From the NCBI GenBank assembly GCA_964517795.1, contig CAZFDE010000005.1, positions 8,265 through 72,264 on the forward strand: a stretch of 64,000 nt of DNA, in the 5' to 3' direction. The notes under the pieces are model-generated. The model worked only from the letters and a program-made list of their open reading frames with translations, was not told where the DNA came from and ran no database searches. How positions within the stretch are numbered: the first letter of the stretch is position 1; each line of letters starts with the position of its first letter. Positions 35,663-44,244 of the stretch are shown here, one piece after another. This stretch comes from CAZFDE01 sp964517795 (lineage in GTDB: Bacteria > Planctomycetota > Phycisphaerae > Sedimentisphaerales > Anaerobacaceae). A program made the translations under genes and the position numbers.

Positions 35663-36931
35663 ATGAAAACGAAAAATGATAGAATGATTCGATTAAACAG
35701 TTGTTTTATATTATTGGCCCTATCCGTACTGATCGGATTGATTACGATGAGATCCATGGCCCAACGGCGAGAACGCATGACCGAGCCGACGAATACATCC
35801 TTACCCCAGCCGAAACTGAGCGGCCTGCTCAGTCTCGAGGAAGCGCTCGCCTTGCGTCGCAGCGTTCGTGATTTCAAGGATGAACGTCTGCCGATTGAGT
35901 TGATCGGTCAATTGCTCTGGGCGGGCCAGGGCATTACCGAGCCGAATGAGGGGTTTCGGACGGCGCCGTCGGCCGGGGCTGTCTATCCGATAACTCTTTA
36001 TCTGATAACGCCCGAGGGTGTTTATCGATATAACGCGGCGGATCATTCCCTCGACAAACATTTTGACGAAGATGTTCGCCGAAAGCTGGCCGAAGCAGCC
36101 CTGGATCAGCAATGGGTGCAGCAAGCTCCATGCAATATAATCATAACCGGTTCGCGGAAAAAGCTTTCACAGCGTTACGGGCGTCGGGCCGAAACGTTTC
36201 TCTGGCTCGAAGCCGGGCACGTCGCCCAGAATATTCTTCTGCAGGCGACAACGCTGCAGTTAGGGGCCGTACCGGTGGGGGCATTTGCCGGGCGTGATGT
36301 CGAGCGAGCCTGTCGGATCCCCACGCTGCTGGAACCGCTGTACATTATCTCCATCGGATATCCCCGGGTTGTGTCTGAACCGGAGCAAGCCGAAGCGGCC
36401 GAAGAAAAGCCTGCGGCCAAAGCACTCGTGATCATTCCCAGTCAGCAGTTTCGCGACGAAGAGCTTTTCGACACACTGGCGGTTTTTCGTGATGCGGGGA
36501 TCGAAGCGACGATCGCCAGTTCGAAAACCGGCGAAATTACCGGGATGCTTGGCGGCAAAGCCGAGGCCGGCGTTTTGATTTCATTGGTGGAGATAGATCC
36601 CTATGATGCCTTTGTGTTTATCGGCGGCTCCGGTGCGAAAGCATATTTCGAAGATCCGGTTGCCCTGAAAATTGCGCAACAGGCCGATGAACAGAAAAAG
36701 ATTCTCGGTGCAATCTGTATCGCGCCGTCCATTCTGGCCAATGCCGGTGTGCTGCGGGGTAAAAACGCGACCGCGTTTTCATCCGAACGTGCGAATTTAC
36801 GAAAAGCGGGTGCGAATTATAGCCCGATGAACGTTGTCAAACATGGAAATATCATTACGGCCAGCGGGCCACAGGCGGCCATTCAATTTGCAAATATGAT
36901 TGCCCGCGAGGTGCTGCAGAAGTCTCGGTAA
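35663..36931 (+). CDS. Exported nitroreductase (SagB/ThcOx type) fused to DJ-1/PfpI domain
   Basis: A 422-aa two-domain protein behind an N-terminal membrane or signal segment (CFILLALSVLIGLITM). Residues about 50-240 form an FMN nitroreductase of the SagB-like group (ALRRSVRDF, TAPSAGAVYPITLYL, LEAGHVAQNILLQAT). Residues about 250-420 form a DJ-1/PfpI domain (ALVIIPSQQFRDEEL, GGSGAKAYF) with the nucleophile cysteine in GAICIAPSILANAG. The start ATG has TAAGGAG about 10 bases upstream; TATGAT at 35608-35613 may be its -10. The fusion is unusual. Confidence 0.85.
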   Translation: MKTKNDRMIRLNSCFILLALSVLIGLITMRSMAQRRERMTEPTNTSLPQPKLSGLLSLEEALALRRSVRDFKDERLPIELIGQLLWAGQGITEPNEGFRTAPSAGAVYPITLYLITPEGVYRYNAADHSLDKHFDEDVRRKLAEAALDQQWVQQAPCNIIITGSRKKLSQRYGRRAETFLWLEAGHVAQNILLQATTLQLGAVPVGAFAGRDVERACRIPTLLEPLYIISIGYPRVVSEPEQAEAAEEKPAAKALVIIPSQQFRDEELFDTLAVFRDAGIEATIASSKTGEITGMLGGKAEAGVLISLVEIDPYDAFVFIGGSGAKAYFEDPVALKIAQQADEQKKILGAICIAPSILANAGVLRGKNATAFSSERANLRKAGANYSPMNVVKHGNIITASGPQAAIQFANMIAREVLQKSR

Positions 36932-36942
36932 TTGCCCCGCGG

Positions 36943-38568
36943 TCAGCCGCTGTAGCGGTTGGTCATGGGCAGCCGCCGGTCTTTGCCGAAGGCTTTGGGG
37001 GTGATCTTGATTCCCGGCGGACACTGGCGCCGCTTGTATTCGTTTTTGTCCACCAGCCGAACGACTTTTTTGACCATCTCGGCATCCATGCCCGATTCGA
37101 TCAGTTCGCGGGCGGACTTGTCCTGCTCCACATAGCCTTTGAGGATCTCGTCGAGCACTGCGTAATCGGGCAGTGAATCGCTGTCCTTTTGGTCGGGTTT
37201 CAATTCCGCGCTGGGCGGGCGGGTAATGACCGCTTTGGGGATGATCTGGTTTTGGCGGATTTCGTTGATATATCGCGCGAGCTGATAGACGACGGTTTTG
37301 GGGATATCCTTGATCACGGCAAATCCGCCGGCCGTGTCACCATACAGGGTCGAGTACCCGACCGCGGTTTCGCTCTTGTTGCCGGTTGTCAGGACCAGTG
37401 CGCCGAACTGATTGCTCAGTGACATCAGCAGTGTGCCGCGGATTCGGGCCTGCAGGTTTTCGTATGCGATTCCCTGATTGTCCCAGCCGGGAACCGTCGA
37501 AAGCGTACTGTCAAACGTCGCCAAGGTCGATTCGATCGGGATGCTGTGAAAAATAATACCCAGCCGCTCGGCGAGGATTTTCGCATCGTTTTGGGTGTCC
37601 GGACTGTTAAACTGTGTCGGCATGGTGATCCCGATGACATTGTCCTTGCCCAATGCTTCTGCGGAAATCGCGGCCACGACGGAGGAATCGATGCCGCCGC
37701 TGAGGCCGATCAGGACTTTCTCGAAGCCGTTCTTTCGGGTATAGTCCCGCGTGCCGAGGATCAGGGCGCGGTAGATCTCTTCCATCGGGTCGGCCGGCTC
37801 TGGCTGAGATTTGCGCTGTGGCGAGATTGACACATCGGGATTTTTACCGCTGATGTCGGCAACCAAGAGGTCTTCCTCGAAGGCGTTGGCCTTAATGACG
37901 GTCTGGCCGGAGGAATCGGCCATGATGCTGCGGCCGTCGAAGATCAGTTCGTCCTGCCCGCCGATCAGGTTACAATAGCAGACCGCACTGTTCATTTCTT
38001 GCGCACATTCGCAGACGACCTGTTCGCGGGTCGCGATCTTGCCGATATGAAAGGGCGATGCGGAAATGTTGACGATCAGATCACAGGATTTCGGGCCGAG
38101 AAATGTCCTCAGCCAGGCGATGTTCCAGATGTCCGCACAGATCGTGACGGCGATTCGGATGTTCTTGACTGTGATAAAAACCGGTTTGTCGCCTTTGTCG
38201 AAGTAACGTTTTTCGTCGAATACGCCGTAATTAGGCAGCAGCCCTTTTCGATAGCATTCGGTGATTTTGCCGTTCTCGATGACCGCGGCGCTGTTATAGA
38301 TCTTTTGTCGGCGCTGGGCGGGATAGCCGAGGATGACGGTTTTTTGCTTGCAATGATGTGCGACTTTTTTGACGGCCGCCAGGCAATCCTCGAGGAAATG
38401 GCCTTTATGCAGCAGGTCCTCGGGCGGATAGCCGCAGATTGCCAGTTCCGGAAAGACGACCAGATCGCAGCCGGCTGCGATCGCACGGTCGTAGAATTCG
38501 CACATCCTGGCCGCATTGCCCGCCAGGTCGCCGACCGTCGCATTAAATTGTCCCAGGCCGATACGCAT
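36943..38568 (-). CDS. nadE: Glutamine-dependent NAD+ synthetase
   Basis: Amidates nicotinic acid adenine dinucleotide to NAD+. Residues about 1-260 are a nitrilase-type glutaminase (FPELAICGYPPEDLL with the glutamate, and the nucleophile cysteine in VTICADIWN). Residues about 265-541 are the ATP-pyrophosphatase synthetase domain with the P-loop LSGGIDSSVVA near 290. Length 541 aa matches the two-domain form. It is convergent with the nitroreductase gene (11-base gap) and precedes the tRNA gene. Confidence 0.94.
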   Translation of the reverse strand: MRIGLGQFNATVGDLAGNAARMCEFYDRAIAAGCDLVVFPELAICGYPPEDLLHKGHFLEDCLAAVKKVAHHCKQKTVILGYPAQRRQKIYNSAAVIENGKITECYRKGLLPNYGVFDEKRYFDKGDKPVFITVKNIRIAVTICADIWNIAWLRTFLGPKSCDLIVNISASPFHIGKIATREQVVCECAQEMNSAVCYCNLIGGQDELIFDGRSIMADSSGQTVIKANAFEEDLLVADISGKNPDVSISPQRKSQPEPADPMEEIYRALILGTRDYTRKNGFEKVLIGLSGGIDSSVVAAISAEALGKDNVIGITMPTQFNSPDTQNDAKILAERLGIIFHSIPIESTLATFDSTLSTVPGWDNQGIAYENLQARIRGTLLMSLSNQFGALVLTTGNKSETAVGYSTLYGDTAGGFAVIKDIPKTVVYQLARYINEIRQNQIIPKAVITRPPSAELKPDQKDSDSLPDYAVLDEILKGYVEQDKSARELIESGMDAEMVKKVVRLVDKNEYKRRQCPPGIKITPKAFGKDRRLPMTNRYSG

Positions 38569-38763
38569 CCGAAAACCTCGAAAACCTTTTCTTATGCTAT
38601 TGTAATAGACTCAACCGGCATGTGCCAACAAAAATAGTCCGATACCCCCTATATACCGAACAACGGGCTAATGTTTCTGATGAAGTCCTGATTCAACTTT
38701 CGAGGATGTTATGTATTATAAAATACCTAAATAAGCTGATTATTAATTGTAAAGTTTTGCAAT

Positions 38764-38836
<73 letters not shown>

Positions 38837-38842
38837 AACTCT

Positions 38843-39901
38843 TTATTTACAAGCACTTACAGTTATTTTATTTTCTGCTAATTTTTTTTGGTGTCCATAT
38901 GGTGTCCATACGGAATCCAAACGCTCTATTGCTTGCTGTACATATTCAGGCGATAAATGCGAGTATCTCATGGTCGTTTTTATCACTTTATGCCCCATCA
39001 CCTGTTGTACGGTTTTCAAATCTATTCCCTTCATAACCAGGTATGACCCGAAGGTATGTCGCAGGTCATGGAAGCGAAAATCTTCTATTTCGGCTTTCTT
39101 CAAAGCCGTTGCAAAGCTTTTTTTAATATCTCCAATCGCCTGGCCGTCGCCGTTGCAAAAGACATAATCACTTTCTGACTGCTCTGAAAGCTCAGAAAGC
39201 TCCCGATAAAGGGTTTTGTTGATCGGAATGACCCTGAGTTCGTTGTTCTTTGGCTTTTTGACGGTAATCTTGCGATTATGCAGGTCAACATCCTGCCATT
39301 TCAAATTAAGCAACTCTCCCCTTCTCATTCCGGTATTCAAGGCGGTTATTACGATTGAACGCAGATAACCGTGGCAGGCCTTGATAAGGGCATCGGCTTC
39401 ATCAGCACTTAAATACCTTAGCCTGCCGGGTGGCTCTTTCAGGGATTTAACTGATTTTACCGGATTTGTTTTTACATAGTCCCATTCAATAGCCTTTGTG
39501 TACATGTGCTTCAAACAGGCCAGTTCCCTATTAACCGTGGCAGGAGAGACTCTCTCTAGCCTGTCAGCTTTGTATTTTTCGATCATCCGGGGAGTGATAT
39601 CAAATAAATATCGTCCTTCAAAGGCAGAACTCAATTGAGCGACACTGAACCTGTCCCGGCGGTTATAAGTTGAAAAAGCCTTGTTGGCCTTGGAAAATGC
39701 TAAATACTGTTTTCCATACTCTTCAAAAAGTATCTTTTTCTCATCGTAAACGCCCAGGTACTCGCCCTTGGCGAGCTTGACGTGGACATCCTTTAGAACC
39801 TGCTGGGCCAGCTTCTTTGACGGGCCGATTTTTCTGCGCTTACGCCGACCCTTGACGTAATAGTCGATATACCAGTTTTTTCCTTTTTTATATACAGCCA
39901 T
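38843..39901 (-). CDS. Tyrosine recombinase / phage-type integrase
   Basis: A 352-aa site-specific recombinase. There is an N-terminal AP2-like arm-binding region (KNWYIDYYVKGRRKRRKI), a SAM-like core-binding domain at about 60-150, and the catalytic domain with R193 (NTGMRRGEL), H278, R281 and H282 (FHDLRHTF), H304 (MGHK) and the nucleophile Y313 (MRYSHL). The stop is 6 bases from the 5' end of tRNA-Arg, as expected of the integrase of an element inserted there. It lies downstream of the large ATPase gene in the same direction (31-base gap). Confidence 0.93.
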   Translation of the reverse strand: MAVYKKGKNWYIDYYVKGRRKRRKIGPSKKLAQQVLKDVHVKLAKGEYLGVYDEKKILFEEYGKQYLAFSKANKAFSTYNRRDRFSVAQLSSAFEGRYLFDITPRMIEKYKADRLERVSPATVNRELACLKHMYTKAIEWDYVKTNPVKSVKSLKEPPGRLRYLSADEADALIKACHGYLRSIVITALNTGMRRGELLNLKWQDVDLHNRKITVKKPKNNELRVIPINKTLYRELSELSEQSESDYVFCNGDGQAIGDIKKSFATALKKAEIEDFRFHDLRHTFGSYLVMKGIDLKTVQQVMGHKVIKTTMRYSHLSPEYVQQAIERLDSVWTPYGHQKKLAENKITVSACK

Positions 39902-39932
39902 CTTTCGGATTTACCTTGAGTCAGACTTTTCA

Positions 39933-42900
39933 TTAGTCATCAAGTATATCATAACTTTCCTCTTTTTGAAGCCTTTTTTCCAGCCACTTCTCCAAATCTT
40001 TTACCCTGTACCTATTATTGCCGCCCACTTTGATGTACGGGATTTTTCTTTGGTTGCCCCACATGTAAAGAGTTGACGGAGCTACCCCGAGATACGCAGC
40101 AGCTTCTTTTACATTCAATAATTCTTTCTGTTTTTTAATTTGGCCAGAAACAATGGGCTTTTCAGAAACAATAGAGCCTCCCGTGGTATGGAAAAAGTGC
40201 TTTATGCTTTCAGGAGAATAGAAATAGATGCGTTCTTTTTCTTTTGAGTTAAAGGTTTGCTTTACCAACCTTTTGATTTCAGCTAACAGCTTATCATCTG
40301 AGCTTACAGCCAAAATATAGTCGTAACCAGCTTGGAGGCATTTTTTGATATTTTCTTTTTCGTGTTTGGGCTTTGTGGTACTGGCTATCTCAACGGCTAC
40401 CTTAATATCATCTTTCTTTAGCTCTACATCAACACTTTCTAAAGAACGCGGAATTTTCTTTTCAATATCAGCTTTCCAGCCAAATACCTTAGCTTGCTCT
40501 GCTATACTTTCTTGAAGCTGTTGATGAACATCCCCACCTTTTCCCCTGGTTGTGAGTTTTTGGGCCAGAGCCTGTCCTTTTTCAGTTAAAACAAGTTCTT
40601 TTGCCAGCCTTCCTCTTTTGCCTTTTCTGGTTTCCTGCTGAACTACAAGCCCCTTTTCAATCAGGCTGTTCTTCAATTTATCGCCCTTGTAGCCGCTCAA
40701 TTTCAAAGCCTTGTATATCTTGGTTACGAACTTTCCGCTATGAGAGTCAATAAACTTCAAAAATCCTTGCTCTTGGAGCGATAATTCAGATTTTGGCTTA
40801 GCCGCTTTTTCTTTTGGAGCGGGCTTTTTTGCTCGAATAGTTGGCGTCTCAACAGCAGGAGCCTTTTCTTTTAAAGCTTCCTCTTGCCAATCCAATAACT
40901 GCTCAAGCTCTTTTCTGCTCTTTGCGTACTTTTTACGAGAAAGCTCGATTATCTTTTCTTTGCGCTCAAGGCCAAGTTGATGTGGCACATTTTCCGGTAA
41001 GTAAGTCTCTATATTAAAATCATAATCTGATTTATCTACCCTGACTATGGCCTCACCAACATCCAGATTCGTCAAATCCTTCGCCTCAAAGTAAGAAAAA
41101 CCTTCTTCAAGCTTTTTAGCATCGAAATCTCCCAGGCCGAAACAAATCCTGGTACCCGGATTTGATCTCACAGAACTTGCCAATTCGGGATTTTGACTCC
41201 AAAGTTGTTTCAATTCCTGATGGGTCACTATGAGGCCAAGCCTGTATTTCCGAGCTTCGGATAAGATTTCTGTCATCGATTGGGTAGCGAAATTCTGAAA
41301 CTCATCGACATAAAGGTAAAAGTCTTTTCGTTTTTCTTCTGGTTGAGCTTGTCTTGCCATGGCAGCCTGATGGAACTTGGTAACGAGTAACGCTCCTAAC
41401 AGATACGAAACACCTTTACTAACCATTCCTTGGGAGAGGTTGGCGAGGAAGATTTTCTTTGTGTCCATTATTTTCTGGAAGTCCAGGCCTTCTTTTTGAA
41501 TAACCATGTTGCGGATTGACTTTCGACGAAGAAACTCATTTAAACGTGTCAGAATCGGTGAGCACGCATTCGGACGCAGCATTGGAAACTGCTTTTTCCA
41601 ATAATATATAACCTGTTGGTCTGTGACTGTTTTCAAAAAGTCCCTTCGGAAGCTGTTATCAACCAGAAAATGTTGCAAGTCAATTAGTGTGCCGCCTTTT
41701 TCGCTTTCCAGAAAAGCTAATATGGCATTGGCGAAAACTGAGTTCATCTGGTCGCCCCAGCTTGTCGATAGTCTGCGAAAAACACCGACTAAGTCCGAGG
41801 AAAGCAGGGTTTTTTCTTGCTCAGAGTGTGCAGATAAAACATTCAGCCCCACAGGGTAATTTGAGTCCGCAGCATCAAGCAAAATCACGTCATCGAATCT
41901 TTCTTCGGGTACATAGGGCATGATGTGTTCGATAAGGTCACCGTGCGGATCCAAAACAGCAATCCCATTGCCTTGCTGTATATCCTGGCGAATCATATTC
42001 AAAAACAAGGTAGATTTACCCCTGCCCGTAGTGCCGATGATATAGGTATGTCGCCGCCTTTGAATCGGGCTTAAGGTAACTTCTATTTCTTTGCCCTGGT
42101 GGACGTTTTTACCGAGCACCAACTTGTGGCCAGAAACAATAGAAGGTGCTTGTTTGGTTCTCTTTATTTCCCGTTTCAGCTTGGCGGTCTTTACTGAAAC
42201 AGAAGGCAGATGAACAAGCGAAAGTAACTCTGCTGTATTTAACAACATCCCTGTCCTGTGGCTTTGCCTGTAGTATAAATCGTCAAAGTGAAGGTCGTGA
42301 GTGTAGGCTTCATCGGTATCTAAAGGGATAAGCTCATTACTCGGCGGATTCGAGACCTGCTGCAATCCCGCTGCCAGGCCTTTTGTAATCTCCCAGGCCC
42401 GGGCTTCAGATTGACTGGAACCTGCTACCCTGATAACCGCAGCCAACAATGGCTTATTTATCTTTTCTTGAGCTAGTTTTATCATTTCAGGACTATCGGT
42501 AAAAAAGTTACCGCCTTCACAGTCTGTTAATGATTTCAAGATGTTTTCATGCCAGGGATTCCTAACCGGTTCAAATAGAATCTGGAACATTGCCATTTCA
42601 CCTTCAGCTAAATTTTCCATTGAACCTACAATGCCGGTCAAGGGATCAGGTTCAAAACCACGAAATGCCTTCAAAGGCCTCATAAACTCTTGAGATAAAC
42701 CAAAGTCAACTATCACAGAAGGATTGTTTCTATCTAACCTGCACTTTGGCTGTTGATTCTCGTACAAGGCGGCGTCAGGAAAATATGCTTTTAGCTGCTG
42801 GATAACTGTTGAAAAATCAGGTTCTCGGCAAATGACCTGGAATGAAATCTCCTCGAAACAGCCCACAATTTCAAAGCTGACCGGAAATTTGCAGTATCTA

Positions 42901-43295
42901 AGGTTTAGCAGAAATTGTTCAGTGTAGTCGAAATCTATTTTTTGACCTTCGGGTACAGAGACAGTGACACTGGTCAAAGGCGCACTTTCTGTAAGAAATT
43001 CCGGTCCTTGGCTGAAGAAATAATCTTTTGACTTCTCTTGTTCTTCGGAGCTTGCGAACTTATTTTTAACTTTTTCTGCAAAGCTGGTTAAAAGGGATGG
43101 TTTTCTGCCGTCATCTACGATTGGTTCTCTTGTGAAAACACTCGAAATGAAAGGGATGAAGGGCGGCTCTAATCGGACAGGGAAATCCCAGAGCAGCCAG
43201 CCCCTGCCTCTTTGCTCCCATTTGTAAAAATCCTCTGTAAGCTGCTCTGAAAGAGTTTTTTGGTTTTCATTCTGTTCTAAAGGCTCGTTTGCCAT
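39933..43295 (-). CDS. VirD4/TraD-like conjugative ATPase with C-terminal nuclease-like and excisionase-type HTH domains
   Basis: A 1120-aa protein. Residues about 1-400 are an unassigned N-terminal region found in TraM-recognition or DUF87-type DNA-transfer ATPases. The ATPase core has Walker A GTTGRGKST near 420, LDPHGDL near 450 and Walker B LYVDEFQNFA near 660, with the following LIVTHQELKQL. After about 800 come a Lys/Ala-rich linker, a winged-helix-like region (about 870-950), a segment VDVELKKDDIKVAVEIAST near 990 resembling a PD-(D/E)XK nuclease core, and finally an excisionase-family HTH (VKEAAAYLGVAPSTLYMWG) near 1065-1115. The core predicts DNA pumping at the membrane during transfer; the tail additions are unusual. 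Confidence 0.82.
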   Translation of the reverse strand: MANEPLEQNENQKTLSEQLTEDFYKWEQRGRGWLLWDFPVRLEPPFIPFISSVFTREPIVDDGRKPSLLTSFAEKVKNKFASSEEQEKSKDYFFSQGPEFLTESAPLTSVTVSVPEGQKIDFDYTEQFLLNLRYCKFPVSFEIVGCFEEISFQVICREPDFSTVIQQLKAYFPDAALYENQQPKCRLDRNNPSVIVDFGLSQEFMRPLKAFRGFEPDPLTGIVGSMENLAEGEMAMFQILFEPVRNPWHENILKSLTDCEGGNFFTDSPEMIKLAQEKINKPLLAAVIRVAGSSQSEARAWEITKGLAAGLQQVSNPPSNELIPLDTDEAYTHDLHFDDLYYRQSHRTGMLLNTAELLSLVHLPSVSVKTAKLKREIKRTKQAPSIVSGHKLVLGKNVHQGKEIEVTLSPIQRRRHTYIIGTTGRGKSTLFLNMIRQDIQQGNGIAVLDPHGDLIEHIMPYVPEERFDDVILLDAADSNYPVGLNVLSAHSEQEKTLLSSDLVGVFRRLSTSWGDQMNSVFANAILAFLESEKGGTLIDLQHFLVDNSFRRDFLKTVTDQQVIYYWKKQFPMLRPNACSPILTRLNEFLRRKSIRNMVIQKEGLDFQKIMDTKKIFLANLSQGMVSKGVSYLLGALLVTKFHQAAMARQAQPEEKRKDFYLYVDEFQNFATQSMTEILSEARKYRLGLIVTHQELKQLWSQNPELASSVRSNPGTRICFGLGDFDAKKLEEGFSYFEAKDLTNLDVGEAIVRVDKSDYDFNIETYLPENVPHQLGLERKEKIIELSRKKYAKSRKELEQLLDWQEEALKEKAPAVETPTIRAKKPAPKEKAAKPKSELSLQEQGFLKFIDSHSGKFVTKIYKALKLSGYKGDKLKNSLIEKGLVVQQETRKGKRGRLAKELVLTEKGQALAQKLTTRGKGGDVHQQLQESIAEQAKVFGWKADIEKKIPRSLESVDVELKKDDIKVAVEIASTTKPKHEKENIKKCLQAGYDYILAVSSDDKLLAEIKRLVKQTFNSKEKERIYFYSPESIKHFFHTTGGSIVSEKPIVSGQIKKQKELLNVKEAAAYLGVAPSTLYMWGNQRKIPYIKVGGNNRYRVKDLEKWLEKRLQKEESYDILDD

Positions 43296-43303
43296 AACCT
43301 ATT

Positions 43304-43813
43304 TTAACGGCTAAGAATATCTTTCAAGATAGGCTTTTTCTGCTCTTCTGTAAGCTGTCTAAGCCCTTTGGCATCAACTACATTGTCAACCACTTCCAAA
43401 ACCGCTGTATGAACCGAATCCCTGAACATCATAGCCGTATCCAGGGTGTAAAAGGTTTCACGCCGAGAACTGAGCCAGGCCAGCAGGCCAATGGGTGGCA
43501 GCAGCCAGAGCAGTAATACCTGCTTTTTAGACAGTTTTCGCCTCGTGCCCAACCACCAGGAAACAAAAAAGCCGGTACCGAAAGGTGCTGCACAAATATC
43601 GAAGATATATTCGTTACGAACGACCCTCAGATACTCTCTTTTTGCAGATAATACGCCTGCTTCTTTGTAGCTGATGCGTGAGATTTTGACTCCGGGCAAT
43701 TTCCGGGAGTTGATGGCCTGTTCCATTTGGGAGTAAATTTGCTGAGGAGATTCCTGGAGTCCTTCGATGAGTTGGTGCCAGTGCGACAGAATTACAGAAG
43801 CTTTTCTTGCCAT
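43304..43813 (-). CDS. Small protein with two hydrophobic segments, partner of the DNA-transfer ATPase
   Basis: A 169-aa protein I do not recognise by name. Residues about 1-60 are soluble and basic. Two hydrophobic stretches follow (FGTGFFVSWWLGT and VLLLWLLPPIGLLAWL), separated by a positively charged loop, then a soluble C-terminus. It has a good GGAGG ribosome binding site and ends 8 bases before the ATPase gene, so it is probably a membrane partner of the ATPase. Confidence 0.65.
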   Translation of the reverse strand: MARKASVILSHWHQLIEGLQESPQQIYSQMEQAINSRKLPGVKISRISYKEAGVLSAKREYLRVVRNEYIFDICAAPFGTGFFVSWWLGTRRKLSKKQVLLLWLLPPIGLLAWLSSRRETFYTLDTAMMFRDSVHTAVLEVVDNVVDAKGLRQLTEEQKKPILKDILSR

Positions 43814-43987
43814 TTTTATACCTCCAATTGAAATAACATTTACACCAGAATTTTAAGGGCAAACGCTTTTAAAATCAAGGAAGAGAACAAGTTACAATGT
43901 TTCGTGGCAATATCTGCTTATCATAAATTTTTCTAACCCACTATGCTTTATAGATTTATAACTTTATGAGGCCGCAATTCTTTTAAC

Positions 43988-44015
43988 TTGACTATGCCCA
44001 GATTTTGATTATGAT
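43988..44015 (+). promoter_or_regulatory. Sigma-70-type promoter of the candidate defence operon
   Basis: TTGACT (43988-43993), a 16-base spacer and TATGAT (44010-44015) match the consensus well and lie about 50 bases before the HTH gene, on the only strand that leads into the operon. The divergent ATPase unit starts from the same 253-base gap. Confidence 0.6.
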
Positions 44016-44066
44016 TTACCCAATCCTTTCATTTTTTATTGGACAATATTTTCAGGGAGCAAAATT

Positions 44067-44243
44067 ATGCCTGAAGACAGATGGTATTCAGTCGAAGAAA
44101 TCGCAGAGTATTTGGGCGTGAAAAGGGACACTCTCTACAAATGGATCATTCGCAAGAAAATGCCTGCCCACAAGGTCGGGCGATTGTGGAAGTTTCGTAA
44201 AAAAGAAGTCGATAAATGGGTTAAGACGGGTAAATCAGCTTAA
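44067..44243 (+). CDS. Excisionase/MerR-type helix-turn-helix protein
   Basis: A 58-aa protein made almost entirely of one winged HTH of the excisionase (DNA-binding domain, excisionase family) type: SVEEIAEYLGVKRDTLYKWI, then HKVGRLWKFRKKEVDKWV. AGGGAG lies upstream. The stop is one base before the start of the giant alpha-CTD/sigma-like gene, so it is the first gene of the operon and probably its regulator, or it serves as the recombination directionality factor of the element. Confidence 0.85.
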   Translation: MPEDRWYSVEEIAEYLGVKRDTLYKWIIRKKMPAHKVGRLWKFRKKEVDKWVKTGKSA

Positions 44244-44244
44244 A

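Noticed and set aside
37999..38637. 212-aa + strand frame opposite nadE
   Set aside because: It is antisense to the well-supported NAD+ synthetase gene and its composition is that of a complementary shadow.
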